The position numbers and the translations under genes are program-made. Of a stretch of DNA of 41,098 nt, positions 31,941 through 39,259 are shown piece by piece. The stretch's first letter is position 1; each line of letters begins with the position of its first letter. A model generated the notes under the pieces. The model saw nothing but the letters and a program-made list of their open reading frames with translations, had not been told where the DNA came from and did no database searches. The stretch is from a virus: the IMG/VR virus record IMGVR_UViG_3300049793_000074, positions 1 through 41,098 of that record; one strand, written 5' to 3'.

Positions 31941-32101
31941 AACAGCACCATAGAATCGCAGCTCTCGCAGCCTACGGGCTCGGCTTCTGGATCACGTTCG
32001 GTCACGCGTGGGCGCACATCATGTTTGATCAGCTACTAGGCGCCCTCGGATGCGCGTTGTTCTGGCCGCTGTATTGGTCTGGTTGGTTCTGGAGTCACTG
32101 A
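31937..32101 (+). CDS. Very small membrane protein
   Basis: A 54-residue frame starting at an ATGA overlap and ending in a TGATG overlap. The sequence is hydrophobic and aromatic (AALAAYGLGFWITFGHAW; LGCALFWPLYWSGWFW), giving one or two membrane segments. Role unknown. Confidence 0.55.
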   Translation: MKQHHRIAALAAYGLGFWITFGHAWAHIMFDQLLGALGCALFWPLYWSGWFWSH

Positions 32102-32262
32102 TGTGGCACCATGCCCGCGAGACGCCACCCTACCAGGGCTATTGCCGCTGCCTCTTCGCACAGGCACCGTTCCTGCATCATCGAATCTGGTGGTCAGGCG
32201 AGCGTTGGGAGCTGCGTGGGCATCCACTGGATACGACCGGCTTGCTGGCTTGGTATCGGTAA
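32101..32262 (+). CDS. Very small protein, unknown
   Basis: A 53-residue frame from ATG 32101, with TGGAG upstream and a TGATG overlap. An in-frame ATG at 32050 would add a hydrophobic N-terminus but lacks a ribosome site and overlaps the previous gene widely. The sequence is rich in Trp, His and Cys (RIWWSGERWELRGHP). No family recognised. Confidence 0.5.
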   Translation: MWHHARETPPYQGYCRCLFAQAPFLHHRIWWSGERWELRGHPLDTTGLLAWYR

Positions 32263-32272
32263 CGATTTGTTG
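32260..32272 (+). promoter_or_regulatory. TAACGATTTGTCA-type site before primase
   Basis: TAACGATTTGTTG, preceded by TATCGG, matches the motif at 11 of 13 positions. It lies in the 65-base gap before the primase-helicase gene, upstream of a strong hairpin. Confidence 0.5.
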
Positions 32273-32285
32273 ACTTCACTATTCT

Positions 32286-32307
32286 ACGGGCGCCATTGTG
32301 CGCCCGT
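32286..32307 (+). terminator. Hairpin in primase leader, possible attenuator
   Basis: ACGGGCGC (32286-32293), a 6-base loop CATTGT and GCGCCCGT (32300-32307) form an 8-bp stem. There is no U tract after it, so simple intrinsic termination is doubtful. A -10-like TATACT (32316-32321) follows, 6 bases before the primase ATG, so the gene may be read from a near-leaderless transcript. Confidence 0.4.
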
Positions 32308-32327
32308 TGTCGCTCTATACTAACGAT

Positions 32328-34910
32328 ATGACATACCCTGACCAGTACATGATCTATCACCTCGTGTCGTGGAACGAGGAAAAGCACAAGTGGAACAAGA
32401 AACCAGTAGGGCTCGACGGTGCGCCGCTACCGACCGAGCAGGGCATACCGACCAGTTCTGACCGCGCGGCCGTCGTCGATACCGTCAATGCGCTCAACGC
32501 CGGCCAGCAGCCGCCGCGCTACATGCTCGGCCTGTGGCTGCACCCTGATTCGCAATTCTTCTTTCTCGACCTGGACGACAACGCGGTACAGGACGGACGA
32601 CTGACACCGTTCGCTAACGCCCTCGCGTCACCGTTCGTCACTGCCGGTTGCTACTTCGAAGCGTCCACGTCAGGCCGTGGCGCGCACATCATCGGTCGTT
32701 ACCATGGCGTGCTGCAACCTTTCAGCACCAGTCGTAAGCGAGTCCACCCGCATGAGTTCTTCGTGCGTGACCGTGGCGTCGTGCTGAACCCGGACGCCCA
32801 CTCTGGCGACTGGAACGCAGACGCTACTGCGCTACTGCCGGCACTGCTCACGGAGCACTTCCCACCACGGCATGCCAACGATGAGCTGTTCGAGTTCAGC
32901 GACACCCCGCGTACCGAATGGCGCGGCCCGGTCGACGATGACGACTTGATCCGTCGCTTCCTCTCGGCCACTGGCAGTGCAGCGGCCCGGCTGCGCGGTT
33001 CTATCTCGCTGCCTGACCTGTGGAACGGCCGCTGCCCGCACAGCAGCGAGTCCGACCTGGCGCTGGCCTCGCACCTGGCGTTCTGGACGGGTTGCGCCGC
33101 TGCTCGCATCGAACGCCTGATGCGCCGCTCACCGCTGGCCGCGCACCGTCTCGACAAGTGGGACAGCCACCGTACCTACCTGCGCGAACTAACGATCCGT
33201 GAAGCCTGCGTGACGACTCGCACTGTCTACCACGAACCCGAGCGCGTGGACACGGCCGCCGCGATCCTCGGTATCGGTCGTCCACCACTGCGACCGCTCA
33301 CTGCTCCAACTGCACCGCTCGGCATCACTGTCAACGGCGCACCCACTGAACTCCTGCCGCCGCTGCCCGCCGCTGACTGGCACGCGATGGTCGACCAGGC
33401 AATCAGCGCGATCAACAACGCCGGCACGTTCAAGGAGTTGGCTGACAACGTAATGCCCGGCCTCGGCAACTACGGCTTCCCACGTCTACACGGAGAACGC
33501 ATCGTTACCGCACTGGGCAAGAAGCTTGAAATCTTCGACGCCAAAATGTCCGTAAGCCAACTCCGCGCTCTGGTCATGCCGCCAGCACTGGCCGAACAGC
33601 TCGCACAGAACACTGTCCCGGAGTGGGCGCAGTCCCTCGTGTACCTGATCAAGTCGGACAAGTTCTTCGACACCGCAACAACTGACGAGTACAGCCACGA
33701 AGCCGTGCGCATGGCGTTCAACCGTCACATGCCCATGAAGCCCACCGGCTCGCGTGAAGACGTGATCGTCTACCTGCGTGACCGCTGGCAAATCGACACC
33801 CTGGAGGACGCCGAGTACCGCCCGGATCAGCCGCCGACCTTCGAGCACGCCGGCAAGCGATTTGCCAACAGGTTCCTTGCCTCAACCATGCCCACGCCGG
33901 TTATCGGTTCGGACGAGTGCAGCCAGTGCATCCGTCTCCTGCAAGAGCACCTGTATTCGATAACCAATCGGCGTGACGCGATCTATTGGAGCCTGCTGTA
34001 CTGGCTTGCACACAACGTGCAGCGGCCTGGCGTCAAAATCCGATGGTCGCCGCTGATCAAAGGCGTTCCAGGTGACGGTAAGTCCATCATCGGAGACCTC
34101 CTGTTCGCGGCACTCGGAGCTGCGAACGTCAAGATCACATCACCGAACACGCTGTCGAATTCCGGCGGCTTCACGGACTGGGCGCTCGGTGGCTGTGTCA
34201 ACGTCATCGAAGAAATCCGCCTCGAAGGAAAAGAACGGCGCCGGCTGTATAACGGAATGAAGACGATTATCGGAGATTCCCGTATCGATCCGAACCGAAA
34301 AGGCAAAGCATCTTCGCTCACCCTGGTGAACGTGACGAATCACGCTGCCTTCACGAACTATCAGGACGCGCTGCCAACGGAGAACGGCGACCGTCGCTGG
34401 ATGATCGTTTTCACGCCGTGGCCTGACGCAGACGGTGCAGCGGCTGCCAAGGGCCTGCCTGGGGCCGATAGCCTGCCTGCATACTTCAAGCGATTGGGGG
34501 CAAGCATGCGTGCAGAGCCGGGGGCGTGGCGAGCGTGGCTCATGGGTATCGATTTGTCGCCATTCGACGCTGATGGTCGCGCCCCGTTCACGGACGAACG
34601 ACAAGCCATGACGAATTCCAGCGAAGATTTCACGGAGCAGACGGTACGTGACGTGATCCTGCAAGGTGGGTCGGGCGTGGACATCGAAGCGTTCTCGTCT
34701 GTCCTGCTGATGAACCGTGTCCAAGTTTCGTTGGGCGAAAAACCAGATACCAGAAGCTGGAACAGGATCTTGACGGATCTTGGCTACCAACAACACCCTG
34801 TCCAAATTTGGTGGTCTGGTCGTTCTCATCGTGCCTGGACGAAAAAATCACTGGAGAAGGACAAAATCTTGGAAATTTTCAACCGTTCTGCGTTCAACGT
34901 TCCGAGCTGA
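32328..34910 (+). CDS. Primase-polymerase/helicase (AEP plus D5/SF3-like)
   Basis: An 860-residue protein; ATG 32328 follows the element TAACGAT, though with no Shine-Dalgarno (a GTG at 32298 is an alternative). The N-terminus resembles archaeo-eukaryotic primases of the NrS-1 type, with the catalytic pair in FFLDLDDN (about 80-85) and TSGRGAHIIGRYHG. A helical segment LPDLWNGRCPHSSESDLALAS follows. From about residue 560 lies an SF3/D5-type helicase with Walker A GVPGDGKS (about 579-586), IEEI as Walker B, and TNHAAFTNY. It should open the origin and make primers. The downstream gap contains the repeat cluster. Confidence 0.85.
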   Translation: MTYPDQYMIYHLVSWNEEKHKWNKKPVGLDGAPLPTEQGIPTSSDRAAVVDTVNALNAGQQPPRYMLGLWLHPDSQFFFLDLDDNAVQDGRLTPFANALASPFVTAGCYFEASTSGRGAHIIGRYHGVLQPFSTSRKRVHPHEFFVRDRGVVLNPDAHSGDWNADATALLPALLTEHFPPRHANDELFEFSDTPRTEWRGPVDDDDLIRRFLSATGSAAARLRGSISLPDLWNGRCPHSSESDLALASHLAFWTGCAAARIERLMRRSPLAAHRLDKWDSHRTYLRELTIREACVTTRTVYHEPERVDTAAAILGIGRPPLRPLTAPTAPLGITVNGAPTELLPPLPAADWHAMVDQAISAINNAGTFKELADNVMPGLGNYGFPRLHGERIVTALGKKLEIFDAKMSVSQLRALVMPPALAEQLAQNTVPEWAQSLVYLIKSDKFFDTATTDEYSHEAVRMAFNRHMPMKPTGSREDVIVYLRDRWQIDTLEDAEYRPDQPPTFEHAGKRFANRFLASTMPTPVIGSDECSQCIRLLQEHLYSITNRRDAIYWSLLYWLAHNVQRPGVKIRWSPLIKGVPGDGKSIIGDLLFAALGAANVKITSPNTLSNSGGFTDWALGGCVNVIEEIRLEGKERRRLYNGMKTIIGDSRIDPNRKGKASSLTLVNVTNHAAFTNYQDALPTENGDRRWMIVFTPWPDADGAAAAKGLPGADSLPAYFKRLGASMRAEPGAWRAWLMGIDLSPFDADGRAPFTDERQAMTNSSEDFTEQTVRDVILQGGSGVDIEAFSSVLLMNRVQVSLGEKPDTRSWNRILTDLGYQQHPVQIWWSGRSHRAWTKKSLEKDKILEIFNRSAFNVPS

Positions 34911-35094
34911 GAGCCTGAGAGAATGACCTGAGAGGCGCTAAGTTGTTGATTTGACTCAGTTTCTATTCTCTCTCTCTCAGCTCTCAGGAAAAAAAGAGAA
35001 TAAGTGGCTAGCTGAAAAATATGCCCTGTTCTTCAAAAAGGAGGCTGACCAATAAAAACACCCGAGAGGCCACCCGAGAGGTTTTCCTGAGAGG
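34907..35094. repeat. CTGAGAG repeat cluster in AT-rich gap; candidate replication origin
   Basis: Three direct CTGAGAG units (34907, 34915, 34928) are followed by two inverted units CTCTCAG (34974, 34981), and then three direct (C)C(C/T)GAGAGG units (35061, 35073, 35086). The inner region 34985-35060 is AT-rich (AGCTGAAAAATATGCCCTG; AATAAAAACAC), unlike the GC-rich surroundings. The outer and inverted copies could pair: GAGCTGAGAG at 34904 with CTCTCAGCTC at 34974. It follows the primase gene directly. Iteron-like arrays beside a primase often mark origins; function here is inferred. Confidence 0.6.
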
Positions 35095-35139
35095 AATCCA
35101 ACGGCGTGGACAAGATCATCAACTTTCAAGGAGTTCATC

Positions 35140-35739
35140 GTGACTGACATTTTCGACTTCGCTGGCTGTGCCCAGTACGCTCAACCTCTTCGTGATGCCT
35201 GCGCCAAGTGGGGCGTGGATGGTGCCTCGGTTCCCTACTTCCTCGCTCAGCTCTCCGTCGAATCGATGAAATTCTCACGTGTGACGGAAAACCTGAATTA
35301 CCGCAGCGACACGCTGCTGAGGGTTTGCAACGGCAGAAACGGCATCCACACCATCGACGACGCGACCGCCGTGGTCATGCGAGGTCACGACGCCATCGCT
35401 GAGGCTCTATACGGCGGTTCCTGGGGCGCAAGTCACCTGGGCAATACCGAACCAGGGGACGGTGCTCGTTTTTGCGGCCATGGCCTGATCCAGACCACCG
35501 GACGGTACAACCATCACGTGGTAAGCCAGCGAGTTCACGGCGATGATCGATATTTGGAAAATCCTGCGCTGCTGACGTTGGCCGGCGAAGCCGCAGAAGC
35601 TGCAGCGTCGTTCTGGATGGGCAAGAAGCTGAACGGTGTCACAGACGTGGAAGCGATTACCCACGCGATCAACGGGGGTCAAGAAGGGCTGATGGCGCGC
35701 CAGGCGATGACGCAGCACCTCCTGACTTACAATCCCTGA
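35140..35739 (+). CDS. Endolysin, GH19 chitinase-like
   Basis: A 199-residue protein starting with GTG 35140 after AAGGAG. GH19 features: LAQLSVESMKFSRVTENLNY with likely catalytic E41 and E50, a central LGNTEPGDGARFCGHGLIQT and TTGRYNHHV, and AASFWMGKKLNG then ITHAINGG at the end. GH19 phage lysins cut the glycan of peptidoglycan. No signal peptide is seen, so release depends on the membrane proteins encoded next. Confidence 0.9.
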   Translation: MTDIFDFAGCAQYAQPLRDACAKWGVDGASVPYFLAQLSVESMKFSRVTENLNYRSDTLLRVCNGRNGIHTIDDATAVVMRGHDAIAEALYGGSWGASHLGNTEPGDGARFCGHGLIQTTGRYNHHVVSQRVHGDDRYLENPALLTLAGEAAEAAASFWMGKKLNGVTDVEAITHAINGGQEGLMARQAMTQHLLTYNP

Positions 35740-35765
35740 CACAACGACGTTTGGGAGTCAATACC

Positions 35766-36146
35766 ATGGCAGAGCCGGCATCGGCAGCAGCGGCGACGGT
35801 CACAGCAACAACTGTGACCGTCCCGGTATTGAGTTTGTTCGGCGTGAGCCTGGGACTGCACCCGGGCCTGCTGATTGCCGGTGCATTCGGCGCGTTCGTC
35901 GGTATCGTTCTGCTCAACACAGTTCCAGGAGACGGTAAGCCCTGGTGGTACGCAGTGCTGCGACGAATGCTGGTGATGATCGCCTCGTCGGTCACTGCGG
36001 GATACCTGACACCAGTCGTTCTTTCGATTGCCGTGATGAGCGATTCGATACAGCTCGGAATGGCGTTCGTTGTCGGTGGATCAGCGCAGTGGACGATGTT
36101 GGCGGTCATCAAACGCGTTACCCGCACAGTAGAGGGTGCAGCATGA
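35766..36146 (+). CDS. Putative holin, three membrane segments
   Basis: A 126-residue protein; ATG 35766 follows GGGAGTC (an earlier in-frame start lacks this). It has three hydrophobic stretches, about 15-50, 65-85 and 90-115 (GLLIAGAFGAFVGIVLL; MLVMIASSVTAGYLTPVVLS; GMAFVVGGSAQWTMLAV), and a short basic end (VIKRVTRTVEGAA). Position between lysin and spanin genes fits a class I holin. Recognition is by topology and context. Confidence 0.7.
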   Translation: MAEPASAAAATVTATTVTVPVLSLFGVSLGLHPGLLIAGAFGAFVGIVLLNTVPGDGKPWWYAVLRRMLVMIASSVTAGYLTPVVLSIAVMSDSIQLGMAFVVGGSAQWTMLAVIKRVTRTVEGAA

Positions 36147-36433
36147 TCGACCTGTTCCACTGGCTCGCCAGCTTTGTCGTTTTGTCCGTGGCGCTAGCCC
36201 GCCTCGAAGCCATCAACATCACCGCTGCAGAGGTACGGCAGTGGATCACGAGGGCAGTGGGCTGGTCGCTGCTCGGTATCGATTCGTTCGTGGGGATTAT
36301 CGAACCGCTGTTCGGGCGGATCGACGGAATCGACAAGGTGGGTCTGATCGGAGTGGCCCTGTGCGCGCTGTCCTATCGCTGGGACGGCGCAACCAAATAC
36401 GAGGGAGTGCGTCGACGTGCCAACGACCATTAA
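36143..36433 (+). CDS. Membrane protein of lysis cassette, possible second holin or antiholin
   Basis: A 96-residue protein starting at an ATGA overlap. Three hydrophobic stretches: about 4-22 (LFHWLASFVVLSVALAR), 40-58 (VGWSLLGIDSFVGIIEPL) and 67-82 (VGLIGVALCALSY); the tail is basic (KYEGVRRRANDH). Such second membrane genes often encode an antiholin or alternate holin. It overlaps the next gene by 17 bases. Confidence 0.6.
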   Translation: MIDLFHWLASFVVLSVALARLEAINITAAEVRQWITRAVGWSLLGIDSFVGIIEPLFGRIDGIDKVGLIGVALCALSYRWDGATKYEGVRRRANDH

Positions 36434-36821
36434 GCTGTATTTCGACATCGCCGTGGGCCTGCTGATCGCTGGCCTGGTCGTGTTCGCCGGATGGCAGTAC
36501 GACCAGCGGAAGTTGGACGCCGACAAGTTGGACAAGCTGGGCACCGCAATGAGCGCACAGACCGCTGTCCTGGCACAGCTACAGGCAGGGCAACAGGCAA
36601 GCGACGCGGCCGTGGTGGCCGTGGCAGCGTCACAGGCGGCGGCAACGCAACACGGGAGTGCCGTTCGCCAGCGCGTGGTAACGATGGGGAACAGCAATGC
36701 GACAATTCAACACTGGCTCGATACTCCTTTGCCTGTCGGTGGCTGCATGCTCGACGACACCTGTGCAAACGGTGGCGTCGCAGGCGCGACCATCGGCAGC
36801 TCTGCTTCTGCCGTGCATTGA
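36417..36821 (+). CDS. Inner-membrane spanin (Rz-like)
   Basis: A 134-residue protein starting with GTG 36417 after GAGGGAG. An N-terminal anchor (YFDIAVGLLIAGLVVFAGW) is followed by a charged, Ala/Gln-rich helix (QRKLDADKLDKLG; QLQAGQQASDAAVVAVAASQ), the usual periplasmic coiled coil of Rz proteins. The second half overlaps the o-spanin gene, as in many Rz/Rz1 pairs. It fuses with the o-spanin across the periplasm at lysis. Confidence 0.75.
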   Translation: MPTTIKLYFDIAVGLLIAGLVVFAGWQYDQRKLDADKLDKLGTAMSAQTAVLAQLQAGQQASDAAVVAVAASQAAATQHGSAVRQRVVTMGNSNATIQHWLDTPLPVGGCMLDDTCANGGVAGATIGSSASAVH

Positions 36822-37014
36822 TCCGGTAACGGTTCCGTCCACTACAGGCAGGGATGTCATCAACAACAGCAACGCCCGGCAATCCGCTTACGATGCGTGC
36901 AAAGCACAACACGAGGGATTGATCCAGTGGCACAGGGATATGGACGCAGGACAGCCGCAGAACGCGGATACGACGGCCGCTGGCGCAAAGAGCGGGCCGG
37001 ATTCCTCGCGCTGA
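36697..37014 (+). CDS. Outer-membrane lipoprotein spanin (Rz1-like)
   Basis: A 105-residue protein, ATG 36697, in a different frame from the Rz-like gene. A signal peptide (residues 1-17) ends in lipobox LSVAAC with lipidation at C18. A Pro/Ser/Ala-rich region follows, then PCIDPVTVPS and helical, polar C-terminal sequence. It is longer than typical Rz1 proteins (60-70). It starts within the last 125 bases of the i-spanin gene, the classic embedded arrangement. Confidence 0.8.
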   Translation: MRQFNTGSILLCLSVAACSTTPVQTVASQARPSAALLLPCIDPVTVPSTTGRDVINNSNARQSAYDACKAQHEGLIQWHRDMDAGQPQNADTTAAGAKSGPDSSR

Positions 37015-37238
37015 ACCCGTGGTGCGTGACGCTGGGAAGCGGATGCACGTTGATAGCGGAGCTGGTCGACCATGTGACGCCGCACAGGGGAGATATGGGG
37101 TTGTTCTGGAACCGCTCGAACTGGCAACCTCTGTGCACTCACTGCCACAACGTCCACAAACAACGCGAAGAGAGCGGGCGGCCGGAAATGCTGCGCGATA
37201 GTAAGGGCCGACTCATCGTGCCATCGCAGCGAGGATGA
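36927..37238 (+). CDS. HNH endonuclease
   Basis: A 103-residue protein from GTG 36927, which follows GAGGG and overlaps the spanin tail in another frame. HNH signature: LVDHVTPHRGDMGLFWNRSN and QPLCTHCHNVHK, giving D-H, N and C-x-x-C-H residues of the beta-beta-alpha metal fold. Small phage HNH proteins of this type usually flank terminase genes and support packaging; here no terminase follows in the window. It overlaps convergently with a minus-strand gene. Confidence 0.85.
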   Translation: MAQGYGRRTAAERGYDGRWRKERAGFLALNPWCVTLGSGCTLIAELVDHVTPHRGDMGLFWNRSNWQPLCTHCHNVHKQREESGRPEMLRDSKGRLIVPSQRG

Positions 37239-37386
37239 TCGCCCGCGCAGGCGTCACGACGTGCAGAAACAGCATGGTCGTCATCTCCGCTACAGGGGCG
37301 CCATGGTCGTTGATATAGGCCCATGGGCGCCACTGGCAACGATCTATCAGGCGGATGCATGGTCGGCCGTCGTTACTTGTCGGCAT
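37213..37386 (-). CDS. Small protein, unknown, convergent with HNH gene
   Basis: A 57-residue frame from ATG 37386 with GAGGG upstream. It contains CIRLIDRCQWRPWAYIND, a Trp-rich strand, and a hydrophobic C-terminus (MLFLHVVTPARAIILAAMAR). Its last 26 bases overlap the HNH gene tail-to-tail. It lies within a dyad at 37297-37331 (GGCGCCATGG and CCATGGGCGCC). Supported only by ribosome site and coupling. Confidence 0.45.
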   Translation of the reverse strand: MPTSNDGRPCIRLIDRCQWRPWAYINDHGAPVAEMTTMLFLHVVTPARAIILAAMAR

Positions 37387-37549
37387 GGATGATCCCTCGG
37401 CGTTTGCCGCGTTCTCCCGGCTTGAATCGGGCGCGCGGTTTCGGTTTGTCGGGCGCAGGTTTGCGCGTGGGTATGTTGCGAGCGCTCGCGCAATCTCGGC
37501 TATCGTGAGGCCATGATGCGAACCGACAGCCGCAGGGGCGCGGCTTCAT
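37373..37549 (-). CDS. Small basic Pro/Arg-rich protein, unknown
   Basis: A 58-residue frame from ATG 37549, in an ATGA overlap with the upstream gene. The C-terminal half is basic and proline-rich (TRKPAPDKPKPRARFKPGER). It may bind nucleic acid, or be unstructured. It overlaps the next gene by 14 bases. Evidence is mainly coupling. Confidence 0.4.
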   Translation of the reverse strand: MKPRPCGCRFASWPHDSRDCASARNIPTRKPAPDKPKPRARFKPGERGKRRGIIHADK

Positions 37550-37794
37550 TGCGACAGCTCCACGCGATGCCAGTGGGCAGCACATGCGACCGAATCGATA
37601 GCCCGACTCGAATCAAACTCCAGAACCCAGCTTTCGCGCCGCTTCCGATGAACGGTGCAGCCGATGAACGAATGCCGTGTCAACAAGTGGCGCACGCACA
37701 CAGGGGACGCGCATTCCTGGGCCGCCTCGAAGTCAGCGTAGGCAACACCGGGAACGCGTGCCGTATCTGGCGTGGTTACTCTGTAGCGTGCCAT
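37546..37794 (-). CDS. Small protein, unknown
   Basis: An 82-residue frame from ATG 37794 with GGAATTGACC before it. It has a strand/helix opening (ARYRVTTPDTARVPGVAYAD; FEAAQECASPVC) and a histidine- and cysteine-containing core (CVRHLLTRHSFIGCTVHRK). No family recognised. Coupled by ATGA to the following gene. Confidence 0.5.
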   Translation of the reverse strand: MARYRVTTPDTARVPGVAYADFEAAQECASPVCVRHLLTRHSFIGCTVHRKRRESWVLEFDSSRAIDSVACAAHWHRVELSQ

Positions 37795-37796
37795 GG

Positions 37797-37997
37797 TCAA
37801 TTCCAATCCAAAACGTCATCGGGCGTGCGACAGATTTTCTCCGTCGACTCGTGGCGGATCATTTCCGAATAGTGCGATTCGATGAATGCTCGCGCACGCT
37901 TGAGCGCTTGCGGTTTGTTGCGTGCGCTGACGTTGATAGGCTGATAAAGCGAGAACGTGAAATGTGCGCGAAACGTTACTTTGTAGAGATTTAGCAT
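37797..37997 (-). CDS. Small protein, unknown
   Basis: A 66-residue frame from ATG 37997, five bases after the upstream stop. It reads LYKVTFRAHFTFSLYQPINV followed by ARNKPQALKRARAFIESHYS, a strand pair and helix. This stretch is visibly richer in A and T than most of the window. No family recognised. Confidence 0.55.
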   Translation of the reverse strand: MLNLYKVTFRAHFTFSLYQPINVSARNKPQALKRARAFIESHYSEMIRHESTEKICRTPDDVLDWN

Positions 37998-38001
37998 TTC
38001 A

Positions 38002-38127
38002 TTAGTCGGGCATGGTGATTTGATAAGCACCGTTGATGGTGCGATTGATGCTGTAAACCCGGCCTGCGTTTATGAGAGCTGCAATACAGTCAAACGCATC
38101 CTCCTGAATGGTGAATATGAGGATCAT
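38002..38127 (-). CDS. Very small protein, complete copy of duplicated segment
   Basis: A 41-residue frame from ATG 38127, sharing TAATG with the upstream stop. Its first 24 residues (ILIFTIQEDAFDCIAALINA) are nearly the same as those of a second frame at 38952, because 70 bp (38057-38126) are duplicated at 38882-38951. It ends RTINGAYQITMPD. Function unknown. Confidence 0.5.
   Translation of the reverse strand: MILIFTIQEDAFDCIAALINAGRVYSINRTINGAYQITMPD
38057..38126 (-). repeat. 70-bp direct repeat, copy 1
   Basis: The segment from ACCCGGCCTGCGTT to ATATGAGGATCA matches 38882-38951 with about 8 differences in 70 bases. It covers the 5' part of the small gene at 38127. The last 30 or so bases are identical in both copies. 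Confidence 0.85.
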
Positions 38128-38582
38128 TACAAAGTGTCCTCGGTTTGTTCGGAGCGGCGCACGATTGCCACGATTAGTGCGATGTCGCGCGCTGCGTCGA
38201 ATTCGACAGGGGCGCACCATGCGAGGGTCAAATCATGCGGCTCTGACGCGTTGCCTAGTCCGTTCCATTCGGGATCGTCTTCACCATGTTCGGCCCGGTA
38301 GGCTTGCACATCAGACTCTGACACCTGAAAGCATTCCAGCATGCCCGCATCGCAGGCTTCGTCAAGCGCATCCTGTTCATTCGATGCCCAAACCGCGCAG
38401 AGTGCGCCGAACTCGTGCCCGATAACCCAAAGGCCGACACTGTGCGGATTGAAGGCGTTTTCCTGGTCGATAGTGCGTGGCAGGATCACGTTATTCAATA
38501 GGATTTTCTCGCCCTCCAATTCGGCGAAACCCGGATTCTGTGCGAACGGGAAAGACTGACGCATGAACAATGTGTAGGGCAT
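38127..38582 (-). CDS. Conserved-looking phage protein, unknown
   Basis: A 151-residue protein, ATG 38582 with GGAGATTT upstream. It contains HEFGALCAVWASNEQDALDE and AGMLECFQVSESDV, a pattern seen in phage accessory proteins where a strand/helix unit senses or binds small ligands, but no function is known. Acidic C-terminal region (RAEHGEDDPEWNGLG) and a hydrophobic helix near the end (DIALIVAIVRRSEQ). It is the largest gene of this small-gene cluster. Confidence 0.65.
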   Translation of the reverse strand: MPYTLFMRQSFPFAQNPGFAELEGEKILLNNVILPRTIDQENAFNPHSVGLWVIGHEFGALCAVWASNEQDALDEACDAGMLECFQVSESDVQAYRAEHGEDDPEWNGLGNASEPHDLTLAWCAPVEFDAARDIALIVAIVRRSEQTEDTL

Positions 38583-38585
38583 GAT

Positions 38586-38843
38586 TTAAATCTCCGTGAG
38601 TTCGAGCAAAGCAGAGTTGAAAACATCTGCAATGAAATCTTTGACTTGCCGATAATTGCGACCAGTCACGCGCACATTGAACCCTTCAAAGCACGGGGTA
38701 ACGATTACGAGGTGATTCGTCCAACCGCAGTAAAACCCGTTATCGTCCATGTGGTGAAAGGCGGTTTCCAGCACGATCCGCGACGGCCGAGAATTATCTA
38801 TATCGATTTGCGTTCCACGGTCAAAACCGGAACCCTGGGGCAA
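38586..38843 (-). CDS. Small protein with uncertain, possibly rearranged start
   Basis: An 85-codon frame beginning with TTG 38843, or 54 codons from ATG 38750. The body (GFYCGWTNHLVIVTPCFEG; RVTGRNYRQVKDFIADVFNS) looks like a real phage protein, and the part before the ATG (IVLETAFHH) seems to belong to it. No ribosome site fits either start. The upstream DNA is the duplicated segment, so the original 5' end may have been lost by rearrangement. The frame stops 4 bases before the next ATG. Confidence 0.5.
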   Translation of the reverse strand: MPQGSGFDRGTQIDIDNSRPSRIVLETAFHHMDDNGFYCGWTNHLVIVTPCFEGFNVRVTGRNYRQVKDFIADVFNSALLELTEI

Positions 38844-38952
38844 CAGGGTTTGGATTTGATAGAGTGCAACACGATGATGGGACCCGGCCTGCGTTCATGA
38901 GTGCGGCAACGCAGTCCAGGGCATCCTCCTGAATGGTGAATATGAGGATCAC
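38821..38952 (-). CDS. Very small protein, diverged second copy of duplicated segment
   Basis: A 43-residue frame beginning GTG 38952. Residues 2-24 (ILIFTIQEDALDCVAALMNA) match the 41-residue protein at 38127; then an 11-base length difference shifts the frame and the end is unrelated (SSCCTLSNPNPVAPGF). A 10-codon frame, 38949-38981, is coupled to the 93-residue gene by ATGA and to this GTG by GTGA. Probably a remnant, but possibly translated. Confidence 0.4.
   Translation of the reverse strand: MILIFTIQEDALDCVAALMNAGRVPSSCCTLSNPNPVAPGFRF
38882..38951 (-). repeat. 70-bp direct repeat, copy 2
   Basis: This segment repeats 38057-38126 in the same orientation, 825 bases away, with about 8 mismatches. 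It covers the start of the 43-codon frame at 38952. Its presence suggests a local duplication or a recombination between small genes. Confidence 0.85.
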
Positions 38953-38977
38953 AGATCACGCCTCACGGTAATCCGGC

Positions 38978-39259
38978 TCATGCTGCCGCTTTCATCAGGG
39001 CAAACTCTGCGGGATTGTGCTGTTCCATGAATTCACAAGCCATCCGTGCGGCCATTGATTCTCCGCGCATAACAATCTGCCATGCCTGCCTATCGGTTCG
39101 CAGTCGTGCGACGACACATTGACGGTCTTTCGACCATTGCACGGGATCGTCGATTCGGCATACCTGCCAGCGGCCGTTTTCAGATCCGTCACAGTCGAAA
39201 ATCTGCCAGCCTTCCGATTGGGCATGGACGTTGACTAGGTGCACAGTTTGGACGTTCAT
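38978..39259 (-). CDS. Small protein, unknown
   Basis: A 93-residue protein with the exact start element GGAGTAACGAAATG at ATG 39259. It begins with strands (VQTVHLVNVHAQSEGWQIFD), has DPVQWSKDRQCVVARLRTDR in the middle and ends with a helix (AARMACEFMEQHNPAEFALM). No family recognised. The canonical start element makes expression likely. Confidence 0.65.
   Translation of the reverse strand: MNVQTVHLVNVHAQSEGWQIFDCDGSENGRWQVCRIDDPVQWSKDRQCVVARLRTDRQAWQIVMRGESMAARMACEFMEQHNPAEFALMKAAA

Noticed and set aside
37297-37331. Imperfect palindrome GGCGCCATGG / CCATGGGCGCC as a terminator
   Set aside because: No U tract on either strand, and it lies inside a possible coding frame; it may be chance in GC-rich DNA.
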